This document shows, one piece after another, positions 48,691 through 57,767 of a DNA stretch of 64,000 nucleotides (within the stretch, counting starts at the first letter, position 1; each line of letters opens with the position of its first letter). A program made the position numbers and the translations under genes. The notes below the pieces were generated by a model, which was not told the DNA's origin, did no database searches, and worked only from the letters and a program-made list of their open reading frames with translations. The stretch is from contig JABTUN010000002.1 of assembly GCA_015075365.1 (NCBI GenBank), forward strand, positions 1,302,001 through 1,366,000, in the 5' to 3' direction. This DNA is from Verrucomicrobiaceae bacterium (lineage in GTDB: Bacteria > Verrucomicrobiota > Verrucomicrobiia > Verrucomicrobiales > Verrucomicrobiaceae).

Positions 48691-48731
48691 TCAGCGAATC
48701 TCGGGAGATTTGTCAGGATTGCGTCAAGGCG
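48691..48731 (+). promoter_or_regulatory. 41-bp repeat, copy 1, upstream of the sialidase-like gene
   Basis: 39 of 41 bases match 50036-50076. The core GATTTGTCAGGATTGCGTCA is identical. It ends about 70 bases before the sialidase-like ATG. A shared promoter or regulator site is plausible; a duplicated leader is the alternative. Confidence 0.5.
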
Positions 48732-48801
48732 GGGAAACTCTGGTTGGGAGAGCTCTATTGCCTTGGATAAGCCCCCGTCGGCCGTTCCGTCTTACTCAGC
48801 C

Positions 48802-50004
48802 ATGAACCTCACCCGCCGCCATTTTCTCCAAACGACCCCTTTGGCCCTGCTGCCCGCCGTTTCACCTGCTGCAGAGTCATCGGAGTCGCTCATCGAATCC
48901 ATCGAGAAGGTCGTGGTGAAGACGCCCGCGCTGCCGAAAGGCACGTGGTTTCATCCGCGGGCCTGCATGATCGGCAAACGCGCCTTCATGACCACGCAGC
49001 CCATCATGGGCTCCGATCACTTCGGCCATGTGCACTGGACCACGTCCGATGACCTCGGCCAGACATGGAGCGACTTCACGCCTGTGCCACCGCTCGGCTG
49101 GGTGCCGATGGCCGATGGCAACAACGAGGCCGTGTGCGATGTCACGCCCGAGTTTCACGCGAAAACCGGCAGCGTGCTCGCGCTCGGGCACAACGTGTTT
49201 TACAAAAACAAAGGCTTCTACCGCGACCAGCCCCCGCGCTGGCCCATTTACGCCGTGTGGAAGGACGGCGCGTGGGGTCCGCGACGCAAACTCGTGTGGG
49301 ATGACTCGCGCGGCAGCGAGATCTACTCAAACAACTGCGGCCAGCGCATCAACCTGCCGGATGGCGATGTGCTCATGAGCTTCACCTTCGGCGTCAAAGG
49401 CCAGACGCGCTCCGTGTGCGGCGTGCGCTGCTCGTTTGATGGAGATGAGTTGCGCATCAAACAAACCGGCAACGCGCTTACGAACACTGTCGGCCGTGGC
49501 CTGCTAGAGCCCTCGCTCACGCAGTTCGGTGGTCGCTACTACCTCACCATCCGCGCCGAGGATCGCAAAGGCTACGTCGCCGTGAGCGATGACGGCCTGA
49601 ACTACGAACCGCAGCAGCCCTGGACCTGGGACGACGGCACGCCGCTCATGACGAACAGCACGCAGCAGCACTGGCTCACGCACTCCGATGCGCTCTTCCT
49701 CGTCTATACGCGCCGCGATCCCACTAACGAAAAAGTCATCCGCTGGCGTGCGCCGCTGTGGGTCGCGCAGGTCGATCCGAAAACACTCCGCCTCATCCGT
49801 GCCACCGAGCGCGTCGTGCTCCCGCTCATCGGCGATGGCGTCAACGCCGCCGACCTCGTCGCCTTCAACGGCAACTTCGGCATCTGCAACGCCAGTCCCG
49901 GCGAATCCTGGGTCACCGACGGTTCCTGGTGTCCAAAAACCAACACCGGCGAACTCAACCTCGCCCGCGTGAAGTGGCGGAAGGTGAATGCGCTAGTGAT
50001 CTGA
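48802..50004 (+). CDS. Tat-exported sialidase/BNR-type beta-propeller protein
   Basis: 400 residues from the ATG at 48802, opening a twin-arginine leader (MNLTRRHFLQTTPLALLPA). The body is a BNR-type propeller; the Asp-box TSDDLGQTW is clear and related blades include GRGLLEPSLTQFGGRYYLT and VAVSDDGLNYEPQ. It fits exo-sialidase-like glycosidases; catalytic Arg triad not assigned. An in-frame start at 48763 would place 13 residues before the Tat motif and is less likely. Confidence 0.8.
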   Translation: MNLTRRHFLQTTPLALLPAVSPAAESSESLIESIEKVVVKTPALPKGTWFHPRACMIGKRAFMTTQPIMGSDHFGHVHWTTSDDLGQTWSDFTPVPPLGWVPMADGNNEAVCDVTPEFHAKTGSVLALGHNVFYKNKGFYRDQPPRWPIYAVWKDGAWGPRRKLVWDDSRGSEIYSNNCGQRINLPDGDVLMSFTFGVKGQTRSVCGVRCSFDGDELRIKQTGNALTNTVGRGLLEPSLTQFGGRYYLTIRAEDRKGYVAVSDDGLNYEPQQPWTWDDGTPLMTNSTQQHWLTHSDALFLVYTRRDPTNEKVIRWRAPLWVAQVDPKTLRLIRATERVVLPLIGDGVNAADLVAFNGNFGICNASPGESWVTDGSWCPKTNTGELNLARVKWRKVNALVI

Positions 50005-50035
50005 GCGATGTCACGACTCACTGGTTTACTTCGCA

Positions 50036-50076
50036 TCAGCGAATGTCGGTAGATTTGTCAGGATTGCGTCAAGGCG
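50036..50076 (+). promoter_or_regulatory. 41-bp repeat, copy 2, upstream of the truncated response regulator
   Basis: Near-identical to 48691-48731 and ends 35 bases before the ATG of the truncated response regulator. Its presence before two unrelated plus-strand genes favours a transcription or regulatory signal. Confidence 0.5.
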
Positions 50077-50111
50077 ATGGCCGCAGGCGAAAAAGCCTTC
50101 ATCTTGTGGTC

Positions 50112-50477
50112 ATGCGCCTCCTCATCATCGACGGCGACACCGAGCTCTGCCAGCTCGTGGCCGATTACCTCAAGCCCATGGGCTTCGAGGTCGAAATGGA
50201 GCACGATGGCGAGCGCGGAGCTCATCGCGCCACGTCTGAGCCATGGGCCGCGGTCATCCTCGATGTCATGATGCCCGGCTGTGATGGCTTTGAGGTCCTC
50301 CGCCGCATCCGCGTGAAGTCCAAAGTGCCCGTCATGATGCTCACCGTCCGCGGCGAGGAGGTGGACCGCATCGTCGGCCTCGAACTCGTCATCCACGCCT
50401 GCCGCAAGGTCGGTCCAACAGAAGAGCTGTGGCACAGCGTGCCCGAATGCACCGGGCAGCCGGCAGTGATGCGTTGA
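50112..50477 (+). pseudogene. Truncated OmpR/CpxR-type response regulator (receiver domain only)
   Basis: 121 residues. The receiver domain is recognisable (RLLIIDGDTELCQLVADYL, AVILDVMMPGCDGFEVLRRI with the phosphoacceptor Asp, MLTVRGEEVDRIVGLE), but it breaks off just where the conserved GADDYL should follow and runs into an unrelated tail (VIHACRKVGPTEELW). The DNA-binding domain is missing and one acidic-pocket residue is Gly. No kinase is adjacent. Probably a deletion remnant. Confidence 0.75.
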
Positions 50478-50480
50478 AGG

Positions 50481-51992
50481 TCACTTCTCATCCGCGCCTG
50501 CATCCGGTGCCTTGCCTTTGAAATAGCCGCGTCCGCATCCCGGCAGCCGTTTTCCATCTCGATAGGTGGACAAGTCGATCCCGGCATCGACGGCGGTCTT
50601 GGCATCGTCTGTGGTGACGTTGTTTTTGTCGGTGAAGTCGCGCGGAGGAGTGCCTTTGCGTTGGTCGAAGAAGCCGTCCTTCACGTTCAAAACCAGATTG
50701 TTCACGAAATGCCATTTCGGCGTGGCGAAGTCGCGTTTCGCATTGAACGACGAATAGACCAGCGCCGCGTCACTGCCGCCAGTGATGGTGTTGTGGTAGA
50801 AATAGCCCTCCGCAGGCGAGGAATCCATGCTGAACCACACATTGAACGGCGTGCCGTCGATCAGACGGTTGTGATGGATGAACACGGGGCCGATGCGCGG
50901 CAGCTTGAAGCGAAAGCCGCCGTGCGTGCGCCTCAGCGTGTTGTGATGCACGTTCACGTCAATGCAACCCGCGCCCAGCTCGATACCGGAGTCACGTGTG
51001 TTTTCGATCACATTGAACGCGATCTCCGTGCCCCGTCCGTGATCCGGATCGGGCAGCGGCTTGTCGAGCGACTCGGCGCGGTAGTCGCCGAGGCAGATGC
51101 CGTCGAACACGCGGTCGAGCCAGTTGTTCAGGATGCGGTTGTTCTCCCCCGCGCCGTTGAGTTCGATGCCGACGCGGTCATATTTGCCCACGTCCTTGTG
51201 AATGCGCCAGATCTCGTAGTTCTCGCGGCGGTTCTGCTGCGTCGGCTGCCATTCCTCCAACGCACCACGAGTGATGTCGCATGCCTCAATGGCACAGTTC
51301 GACGCCCCACCCGTGATCACCATGCCGCCGCTTTCATACGAGGTCACACGGCAGCGGCGGATGACACAATCCTTAGCACCTTCCGTCAATCTCACCGCAT
51401 CCGCACCCGCAGCGAAGCTCAACCCCTCCACCACCACGCCTTCCGCCGCGATCTCCAGCAGCGCCTTGTTTGACATCACCGCGGAAAGCTTCGCCTTGTC
51501 TGGCGGAGCGGCGTTTTCGAGTCTCAGGTAGATGCGTTTCTCCTTCGAATGATACATCCACAACGCCCGCACCTGCTCAAAGCCGCTCAACGGCGTTCCT
51601 TTCGTCAGCAGCGTCTTCCAATGCCATTCACCGTCTTTTTGCGCGCGATCAAAGCGAATCTCCGCGATGAACTTTCCGCCCACGAGCAGCCCCTCAAGCC
51701 GTTTGTCCGACTTCGCGGCGAACACCCCCTTCATCCCCTCCACCGCCTTCCATTCCGCCTTCAGCGGCGACGAACCATCCAACACCGCGCCCGCTTCACC
51801 CTTAATCGCGAGTCTCTTCTCCACACGCACCTGCTCATGATACACACCCGCCTCGATCACCAGCGTGTCCCCCGCATTCGCCGCCGAAACTGCCTCGCGC
51901 AGTGATCCGCCCGGTGTCACGCAGATTTCAGCCGCAGAGGCCGAAAGGGACGAGAAAACAAGCAACGCTAGAGTTTGACGAATGAAAGTCAT
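50481..51992 (-). CDS. Secreted right-handed beta-helix protein
   Basis: 503 residues from the ATG at 51992 (MTFIRQTLALLVFSSLSASA, signal peptide). Begins with a typical AGDTLVIEAGVYHEQVRVEK strand, then parallel beta-helix coils (CVIRRCRVTSYESGGMVITG, NNRILNNWLDRVFDGICLGD, IDVNVHHNTLRRTHGGFRF). This fold is shared by pectate lyases and other polysaccharide-active enzymes. No catalytic residues assigned. It lies downstream of the cytochrome genes on the same strand. Confidence 0.82.
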   Translation of the reverse strand: MTFIRQTLALLVFSSLSASAAEICVTPGGSLREAVSAANAGDTLVIEAGVYHEQVRVEKRLAIKGEAGAVLDGSSPLKAEWKAVEGMKGVFAAKSDKRLEGLLVGGKFIAEIRFDRAQKDGEWHWKTLLTKGTPLSGFEQVRALWMYHSKEKRIYLRLENAAPPDKAKLSAVMSNKALLEIAAEGVVVEGLSFAAGADAVRLTEGAKDCVIRRCRVTSYESGGMVITGGASNCAIEACDITRGALEEWQPTQQNRRENYEIWRIHKDVGKYDRVGIELNGAGENNRILNNWLDRVFDGICLGDYRAESLDKPLPDPDHGRGTEIAFNVIENTRDSGIELGAGCIDVNVHHNTLRRTHGGFRFKLPRIGPVFIHHNRLIDGTPFNVWFSMDSSPAEGYFYHNTITGGSDAALVYSSFNAKRDFATPKWHFVNNLVLNVKDGFFDQRKGTPPRDFTDKNNVTTDDAKTAVDAGIDLSTYRDGKRLPGCGRGYFKGKAPDAGADEK

Positions 51993-52047
51993 GAGGGCTG
52001 CTGAACGTCGAAATGGCATCGCCCCTCTCATTTTTTGGTTCCCACAG

Positions 52048-52677
52048 TCACACCTCCTCCACCATCATCTTCGCGTAGCCAAAGGTCTTGGGACGCACAT
52101 CCAGCTTGTGCATCAGCGGCATCAAAAGGCGGCAGAGCTGGCGGTCCGGTTTGCCGGTGTAGTCGAGCGCCCGCCCGCCCTGAAGCCTCCCGCCCGCGCC
52201 GCCGAGCATGATGACCGTAAGCGCGTCGTTGTCGTGTTTCGCACCCGCCGTGATGCTGGAAGAGTGCATGAGCATCGCGCTGTCCAGCAGCGTGCGTTCC
52301 CCCTCTCGAATGGCGTCAAGCTGGAGCCGAGATGGGTGACCTGCTCCATGAAGAACTGATTCTCCTTTAACCAATCCTCTCCGTCGCGGTGGCCCAGCAG
52401 GTGGTGGATCATGTAGTTCGCCAAACTCCTTCAACGGCTGCAGCACACGGCCAAGCTCCATCGCCCTGCCTTCGCCTTTAGCCCACCATTTCTTCGATTG
52501 GAAGCCGTTGGCGGAGAAGGTCACGCACAGTCGCACCGGAGCCCCGCTGGCGGGCTCTTTCTTCTTCGGTTCATCACCCCACACATTGACCGATTCCATT
52601 CATGGCAGCGCCATGGTTGCACCTGCTCCGTGCAAGAACGCCCGACGGTTAAACTGATCATTCTTGACGAACTTCAA
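52048..52677 (-). pseudogene. DUF1552 gene copy with nonsense mutation and internal deletion
   Basis: From 52677 the strand encodes FNRRAFLHGAGATMALP, then TGA where the intact homologue has Trp, then MESVNVWGDEPKKKEPASGA. After PLKEF about 230 codons are missing relative to the intact DUF1552 gene; the sequence resumes as YMIHHLLGHRDGEDWLKENQ in another frame and returns to frame at DAIREGERTLL. The C-terminus (MHKLDVRPKTFGYAKMMVEE) is intact. It sits right after the DUF1592 gene, as a second copy of the intact partner gene. Confidence 0.9.
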
Positions 52678-55600
52678 TCAGGGTTTGGAAGTCAATTCTT
52701 TCCCGCGCATCTCTCGAAACTGCTTGCTGCGCACAATGTGCTCGACCAACGTGCCAAAACGCAGGTCGCTCTTCATCATCTGATCGATCAAGGGCTTGTC
52801 AGAGAGCTGCACGCTGCGACCCAGCGCGTAACCGAGCAGTTTGCGGCAGAACTGGCGCGTGAAGTCATCGCGGCGTTTTGTGAGGAGGTAGTCGCGCAGG
52901 CCCGCGAGGCCATCGACGGCCGTTCCGTCCGGCAAAATGGTCTTCGTATCGGCTTTGCGGGCACGTCCGATGGCATCGAAGCCCTCGAGAGCGAAGCCAT
53001 AAGGGTCGATGCGCTTGTGGCAACCCATGCAGTTCTCATCACGGCTGTGTCGCTCGATGAGCTGGCGCTCGGTGAGGTCGGCGGGAGCTTCTTCAGGCAA
53101 GGTGGGCACGCCTTTGGGCGGAATGGGCAGTTTTTCACCCAGAACGACCTCAATGAGCCAGGTGCCACGCAGGATGGCGCTGTTCCGCGAAGCACCAGCT
53201 TGTTTGGCGAGTGTCGCCGCGAAACCGAGAATGCCGCCGCGGCCTTGGGCATGCAGGCCGCCGATTCGCTGCCATTCGCCTTCCGATTCGAGGCCGTAGT
53301 GTTTCGCCAACTCCGCGTTCACAAACGTGTGATCCGCATCCAGCAGGCTCACGATGCTGCGATCATTTTGGATGAGGTCGATAAAGAAGCGAGTGACTTC
53401 CTCCTGCATGTCGTCGCGGAGGTCAAGGAAGGTGGGAAAGTGGCGTTCGCTCTTTTCTTCAAGCGTGGCGACATCACGGACGTGCAGGTATTGGCAGCCG
53501 AACTCGAGGGCGAGACGGCGCACCTTGTCGCTCTTCAGCATGCGCCTGGTTTGCCCAACAAGGTCATTCAGGTCACTGGATAGGAGTTCATCATCCGGCG
53601 CGGAAGACCATAAAAAGTAGCTGAGTCTTGTCGCAAGCTCCTGCGGGCTCACTGGCCCGGTTTTGGCAGGCGCTTTCTCACCACGATACAAAAACGAAGG
53701 CGAAGTAAGCACGCGGACGAGCATCAGACGCGGATCGAAGGCTTTCAGACCGCTGATCTCTTTTTCCGTGAGCAGATGCCGCCACGCTTTCTCCGCAAAA
53801 GCCAGCACCGCGGCCTTTTGAGGCTCGATGGCGGCTTTTTGCTGCTCTTTGAATTTGGCAGCGGCTTTGAGGATCGGCTCGCGCATGGGTTCGAAGGCGC
53901 TGGGCTTTGCATCCTGCGTGGCAAACTGCCAGAGCTGCTCAAAGGCATCGACTTGCTTCAACGGAGCCTCACTCACAAACAGCAGCTCTTCCCAAGCGAG
54001 GTCCAGTTCGCGGCTTTCAGCCTCGGACAGCATCAAACGCTTCAAAAAGGCATCCTCGCGATAAAACAGCGTCAGTGTGACCACCTCATCCACCGGCACG
54101 ATGCGCGTGTAGCAGAGCGCGATGGGGAACAAGGAACGAAAATCATCGAAAGCGGCCTCAAAACGGCCGCGCGTCTCGCTGGCATTGTTCACGATGATCG
54201 GAGCGCTGTGCTGCGTGACGAGGTTGTTGTCGCTCCACTGGCCGTTTTTGACTCGCGTCTCCGATTTGCCCGTGACGAGGCTTTTCGAAGCATCAGGCTT
54301 CTCGGTGAGCACCTGCATCTGCACGCTGCCGGACGTTTTGGAGGCGAGTTCGCCGTTCACGACGAATTCAGTGCCATTGGCGAGCACGGCAGGAATCTTC
54401 ACTTCCAGCACCGAGGGCGCTTTGGCGTTGAGATCGGTCGGATTGGTCTGATCCGGCCGATCATTCAAAAAGCCCCGAAGCAGCGGTGAGTTCAGCGGGA
54501 AGTCCTTCTCCAAATACTGCCGCACTTTCACTGCCAGCTCAGGCGAAGGGTTCTTCCGCCACTCCGCGATGGGCGCGGGCACATCCGGTGCGGCTTCGAG
54601 ACTCGCAGGCTGGCTGAGGAAATGCCACGCGCCGTGCGGATTGCCCTTCAGGATGTTCGGCGACACGTCTTTCGCGAGATCCCATGTCTTGACGCCATCG
54701 TTGAGCGTCAAATTGACCGCCGTGAGATCGCAAACATGGTTTCCGTCACGCGGACCGATGATCAACGCGACAACCTGACCGGCTTCGACGCGCACGTTCT
54801 CGAACGGACCGAGCTTGATGACGTCCGCGCCCTTGGTTTCGCCTTTTGAGAGCACTTCGCTGGTGTGACCGCGACGCACATCGAGCGCCCAGGTGACGCC
54901 GTTACCGCATTCGGGATGCGCGTCGGAGACATCGCCGTCAATGCTCAGCGTGCCGGCCTTCTCGCACCTCCAGGCGATGACTGAGGCACGCGTCGGCGAA
55001 GGATGTGTGGCGACGCTGTGCGCCTTCATCACGCCCGGCGTGCGCACGGTGGCATCGGAGGAGTTGGCGAGCACGCTAAGCGCCTGCTCGCCCTGCCAGC
55101 CTTGAATGAAGTTGTAATCTGGAGTGCCCAGCATCTTCTTCGTCAGCAGCGGTTCGAGCTTCGTGGTGCCCAGGCCGAGATACTCGCGCCATGTGGCGAT
55201 CAAAACAGGATCGGCATCATCTTTTCCACCTGCGATGGCGTTCAGGCACTGCTCGGTACTCGCGAGGATTCTCGCACGCTGCGTTTCGATATGCTTCACG
55301 AGAGCGGGAAGACCGTTGATCGGCAGATCGGGCCTTCCGGGAGCGACTAGGCGCGGATTTTGCCAGATGACTTCGTCGCCCTCGCTGCCATCGCCTGCGT
55401 CCGTTGTGGTCAGATAGAGCGTCGCATCGCGGTCGGAGGTGAGTTTGACGCGCATCTCATGGTTCGCGGTGAGCGGCGTCACCGGCTCTTGCCAGGCCTT
55501 CGGGCCGTTTTCTTTGCCGATGTGGCCGACGTTGGCGAATCGCCACAAAACCTGCTGCCAGGGCTCGATGTCGGCTGCGGTGAGCTTTTTTGCGCGAAAC

Positions 55601-56418
55601 TTCGCCCGAAGCGGATCGAGCAAAACGGATGGTTTCGTACTCGTGAGCGCCTCGCGGAGGATTTGAAGGTATTTGGGGCTCAACCCATCCGCACTGCCGC
55701 GCCCTTGAAGAGCATCAAGATACTTTGCGAGCGGCAAACGGCCGCTGCCGGTGCCCGTGTCGAGTTTGATGCCCTGCGCGACGGTTTGCCCCGACTCTCC
55801 GGACGTCGTGTGTTTCGCATAGATGCCGCGAATGCGTGCCAGCGCCTCGTCCGTCCAATCCTGCGCCGAGGTGCTCGCCGACCAACGCATGCCGTGCGGC
55901 GTGAAAACCGCATGCGCCGCCACTTCCTTCGCCGCGTCGAGATACTTCGTGAGCAGCGCGGGCGACATCACGAGCGCCGCACCTGCATTCGTGAATCCTT
56001 CACCCGCCGCACCATCGACGGGAAACTCGCGCGCGGGATCGAGCGACTCGACGCCGGTCAGATCACGTAGCGTGTAGGTGTATTCCATGTTCGACAGCCG
56101 CCGCAGCACGACGGGGCCGGGATCGCCCGCGTTCGCGAGCGCGATTTGATCCAAAGTGCCGCGGACCCAGTCCGTGAGTTGCTTTTTCTCTGCGGCGGTG
56201 AGCTGCTTTTCCTTCTTCGGCGGCATTTCGCCGAGCTGCATCTGGTCGAGCACGTTTTCCCAGACGTGTGGCTCTTGGTGGATGTCGGAGGCTTCGAGAT
56301 CGAGATCGCCTTTCTGCTTGTCGGTCGAGTGGCAGTTGAGGCAGTAGGTCTGGAGGATGGCGCGTGTCTCGACGGCATGCACCGAGCCGGCGAGAAGCAG
56401 GGGGAGCAGGAAACGCAT
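52678..56418 (-). CDS. DUF1592-family secreted c-type cytochrome protein
   Basis: 1246 residues from the ATG at 56418. Signal peptide, then a planctomycete-type cytochrome c domain with the heme site CLNCH (residues 26-30) and a distal Met in LGEMPPKKE. The DUF1587 to DUF1585 series follows: VVLRRLSNMEYTYTLRDL near the start, LATRLSYFLWSSAPDDELL, NAELAKHYGL, SRDENCMGCHKRIDPYGFAL (a second CxxCH) and the end RFGTLVEHIVRSKQFREMR. A beta-rich insert lies in the middle. The family is thought to act outside the cytoplasm; substrates are unproven. Its start overlaps the DUF1552 stop by one base (TGATG). Confidence 0.92.
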   Translation of the reverse strand: MRFLLPLLLAGSVHAVETRAILQTYCLNCHSTDKQKGDLDLEASDIHQEPHVWENVLDQMQLGEMPPKKEKQLTAAEKKQLTDWVRGTLDQIALANAGDPGPVVLRRLSNMEYTYTLRDLTGVESLDPAREFPVDGAAGEGFTNAGAALVMSPALLTKYLDAAKEVAAHAVFTPHGMRWSASTSAQDWTDEALARIRGIYAKHTTSGESGQTVAQGIKLDTGTGSGRLPLAKYLDALQGRGSADGLSPKYLQILREALTSTKPSVLLDPLRAKFRAKKLTAADIEPWQQVLWRFANVGHIGKENGPKAWQEPVTPLTANHEMRVKLTSDRDATLYLTTTDAGDGSEGDEVIWQNPRLVAPGRPDLPINGLPALVKHIETQRARILASTEQCLNAIAGGKDDADPVLIATWREYLGLGTTKLEPLLTKKMLGTPDYNFIQGWQGEQALSVLANSSDATVRTPGVMKAHSVATHPSPTRASVIAWRCEKAGTLSIDGDVSDAHPECGNGVTWALDVRRGHTSEVLSKGETKGADVIKLGPFENVRVEAGQVVALIIGPRDGNHVCDLTAVNLTLNDGVKTWDLAKDVSPNILKGNPHGAWHFLSQPASLEAAPDVPAPIAEWRKNPSPELAVKVRQYLEKDFPLNSPLLRGFLNDRPDQTNPTDLNAKAPSVLEVKIPAVLANGTEFVVNGELASKTSGSVQMQVLTEKPDASKSLVTGKSETRVKNGQWSDNNLVTQHSAPIIVNNASETRGRFEAAFDDFRSLFPIALCYTRIVPVDEVVTLTLFYREDAFLKRLMLSEAESRELDLAWEELLFVSEAPLKQVDAFEQLWQFATQDAKPSAFEPMREPILKAAAKFKEQQKAAIEPQKAAVLAFAEKAWRHLLTEKEISGLKAFDPRLMLVRVLTSPSFLYRGEKAPAKTGPVSPQELATRLSYFLWSSAPDDELLSSDLNDLVGQTRRMLKSDKVRRLALEFGCQYLHVRDVATLEEKSERHFPTFLDLRDDMQEEVTRFFIDLIQNDRSIVSLLDADHTFVNAELAKHYGLESEGEWQRIGGLHAQGRGGILGFAATLAKQAGASRNSAILRGTWLIEVVLGEKLPIPPKGVPTLPEEAPADLTERQLIERHSRDENCMGCHKRIDPYGFALEGFDAIGRARKADTKTILPDGTAVDGLAGLRDYLLTKRRDDFTRQFCRKLLGYALGRSVQLSDKPLIDQMMKSDLRFGTLVEHIVRSKQFREMRGKELTSKP

Positions 56419-57749
56419 CACACTTCCTCCAGCATGAGTTTCGCATCGCCGAAGGTCTTTGGGCGCACTTCCATCTTGTCCATCATCGACATGAAGAGGC
56501 GGCAGAGCTGGCGCTCGGGTTTGTCTTTGTAGTCGAGCGTGCGGCCACCTTTGAGGCGACCGCTCGCACCACCGAGGACAATGACGGGCAGTTCGTCATT
56601 GTTGTGCTTCGCGCCGACCATCATGCTGGAGCAGTGCATGAGCATGGTGTTGTCCAGCAGCGTGCGCTCGCCCTCGCGAATGCTGTCGAGTTTGCGTGCG
56701 ATGTAGGCGACCTGTTCCATGAAGAGCTGGTTCACTTTGAGATAGTCCTCGCCGTCGCTGTGGCTCAGCAGGTGGTGGATCATGTAGTCGATGCCGTGGC
56801 CGGGTTGCTGCACGCTGGGCAGATTCGGGAAACGCAGGGCGCTGTGGTCGTTGTTGAGCTTCAGCGTGGTGATGCGCGTCGTATCCGTCTGGAAACCGAG
56901 CACAAGGATGTCGCACATGAGCTTCATGTGCTCGGCGATGTCCTGCGGGACGCCATCGGCGGGGCGCTGCATGTTCGGTTTGTCGAGCGTGGGCCGCCAG
57001 CCTTGCAGTTCGCCGCGTTTGCCGGCGTTTTCGATGCGCTTCTCCACCTCGCGCACGCTGTCGAGATACTCATCGAGCTTCCGCTGGTCGCTGGCGCTGA
57101 TGTCGCGGCGCAAATCCTGTGCATCAGCCAGCACGGCATCCAGCACGCTTTTGTCGGCGGGCGAGGCATCGTCTTTGAAGAGGCGATCAAACGCCAGCGC
57201 GGGGTAAAGCTCCAGCGGCGTCGGCGTGGTCGGCGAACTCCACGAGATGTGCGAGCTGTAGAGCATCGAGTAGTTCTTGTGCACCGACGGATTCGACTTC
57301 TCACAGGCCAAAACGAGGCTCGGCACTTTTGTGGAGCGCCCGTAGGTCTGTGCGAGCATTTGATCGAAGCTCGTGCCGCTGCGGATCTCACCACCGCTCG
57401 CGATCGGCGCGCCGGAAAGCATGTTTCCCGTCTGCGAGGAGTGGATGTTCCCCTTTCGCGCCTCCTCGTGATACAGACCGCGAACAAAGAGCATGCGCTC
57501 GCGAAAGTCCTTCAGCGGCTCCAGCACACGACCAAGCTCCATCCCCTTCCCTTCGCCCTTGGCCCACCATTCCTTCGATTGGAAGCCATTGCCGGAAAAG
57601 GTCACGCACAACCGCACCGGAGCCTCACTCGCCGGTTTGTTCTTCTTCGGTTCATCGCCCCAGACATTGACGGATTCCATCCACGGCAATGCCATGGTGA
57701 CACCTGCTCCACGCAGGAAGGCTCGACGGGAAAAATGATGCGAGGACAT
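56418..57749 (-). CDS. DUF1552 protein, Tat-exported
   Basis: 443 residues. The start MSSHHFSRRAFLRGAGVTMA is a twin-arginine leader. Family motifs include LCVTFSGNGFQSKEWWAKGE, MLFVRGLYHEEARKGN, HMKLMCDILVLGFQTDTTRI and MLMHCSSMMVGAKHNNDELP. DUF1552 genes are nearly always paired with DUF1592 cytochrome genes, as here, so a common complex is likely. Two decayed copies of this gene lie downstream at 52048 and 48198. Confidence 0.92.
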   Translation of the reverse strand: MSSHHFSRRAFLRGAGVTMALPWMESVNVWGDEPKKNKPASEAPVRLCVTFSGNGFQSKEWWAKGEGKGMELGRVLEPLKDFRERMLFVRGLYHEEARKGNIHSSQTGNMLSGAPIASGGEIRSGTSFDQMLAQTYGRSTKVPSLVLACEKSNPSVHKNYSMLYSSHISWSSPTTPTPLELYPALAFDRLFKDDASPADKSVLDAVLADAQDLRRDISASDQRKLDEYLDSVREVEKRIENAGKRGELQGWRPTLDKPNMQRPADGVPQDIAEHMKLMCDILVLGFQTDTTRITTLKLNNDHSALRFPNLPSVQQPGHGIDYMIHHLLSHSDGEDYLKVNQLFMEQVAYIARKLDSIREGERTLLDNTMLMHCSSMMVGAKHNNDELPVIVLGGASGRLKGGRTLDYKDKPERQLCRLFMSMMDKMEVRPKTFGDAKLMLEEV

Positions 57750-57767
57750 GAGGATGCAGTGAGTGGG

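Noticed and set aside
50112..50477. Functional single-domain response regulator
   Set aside because: The sequence leaves the family pattern abruptly before the conserved end of the receiver domain and an acidic-pocket residue is lost, so deletion is more likely.
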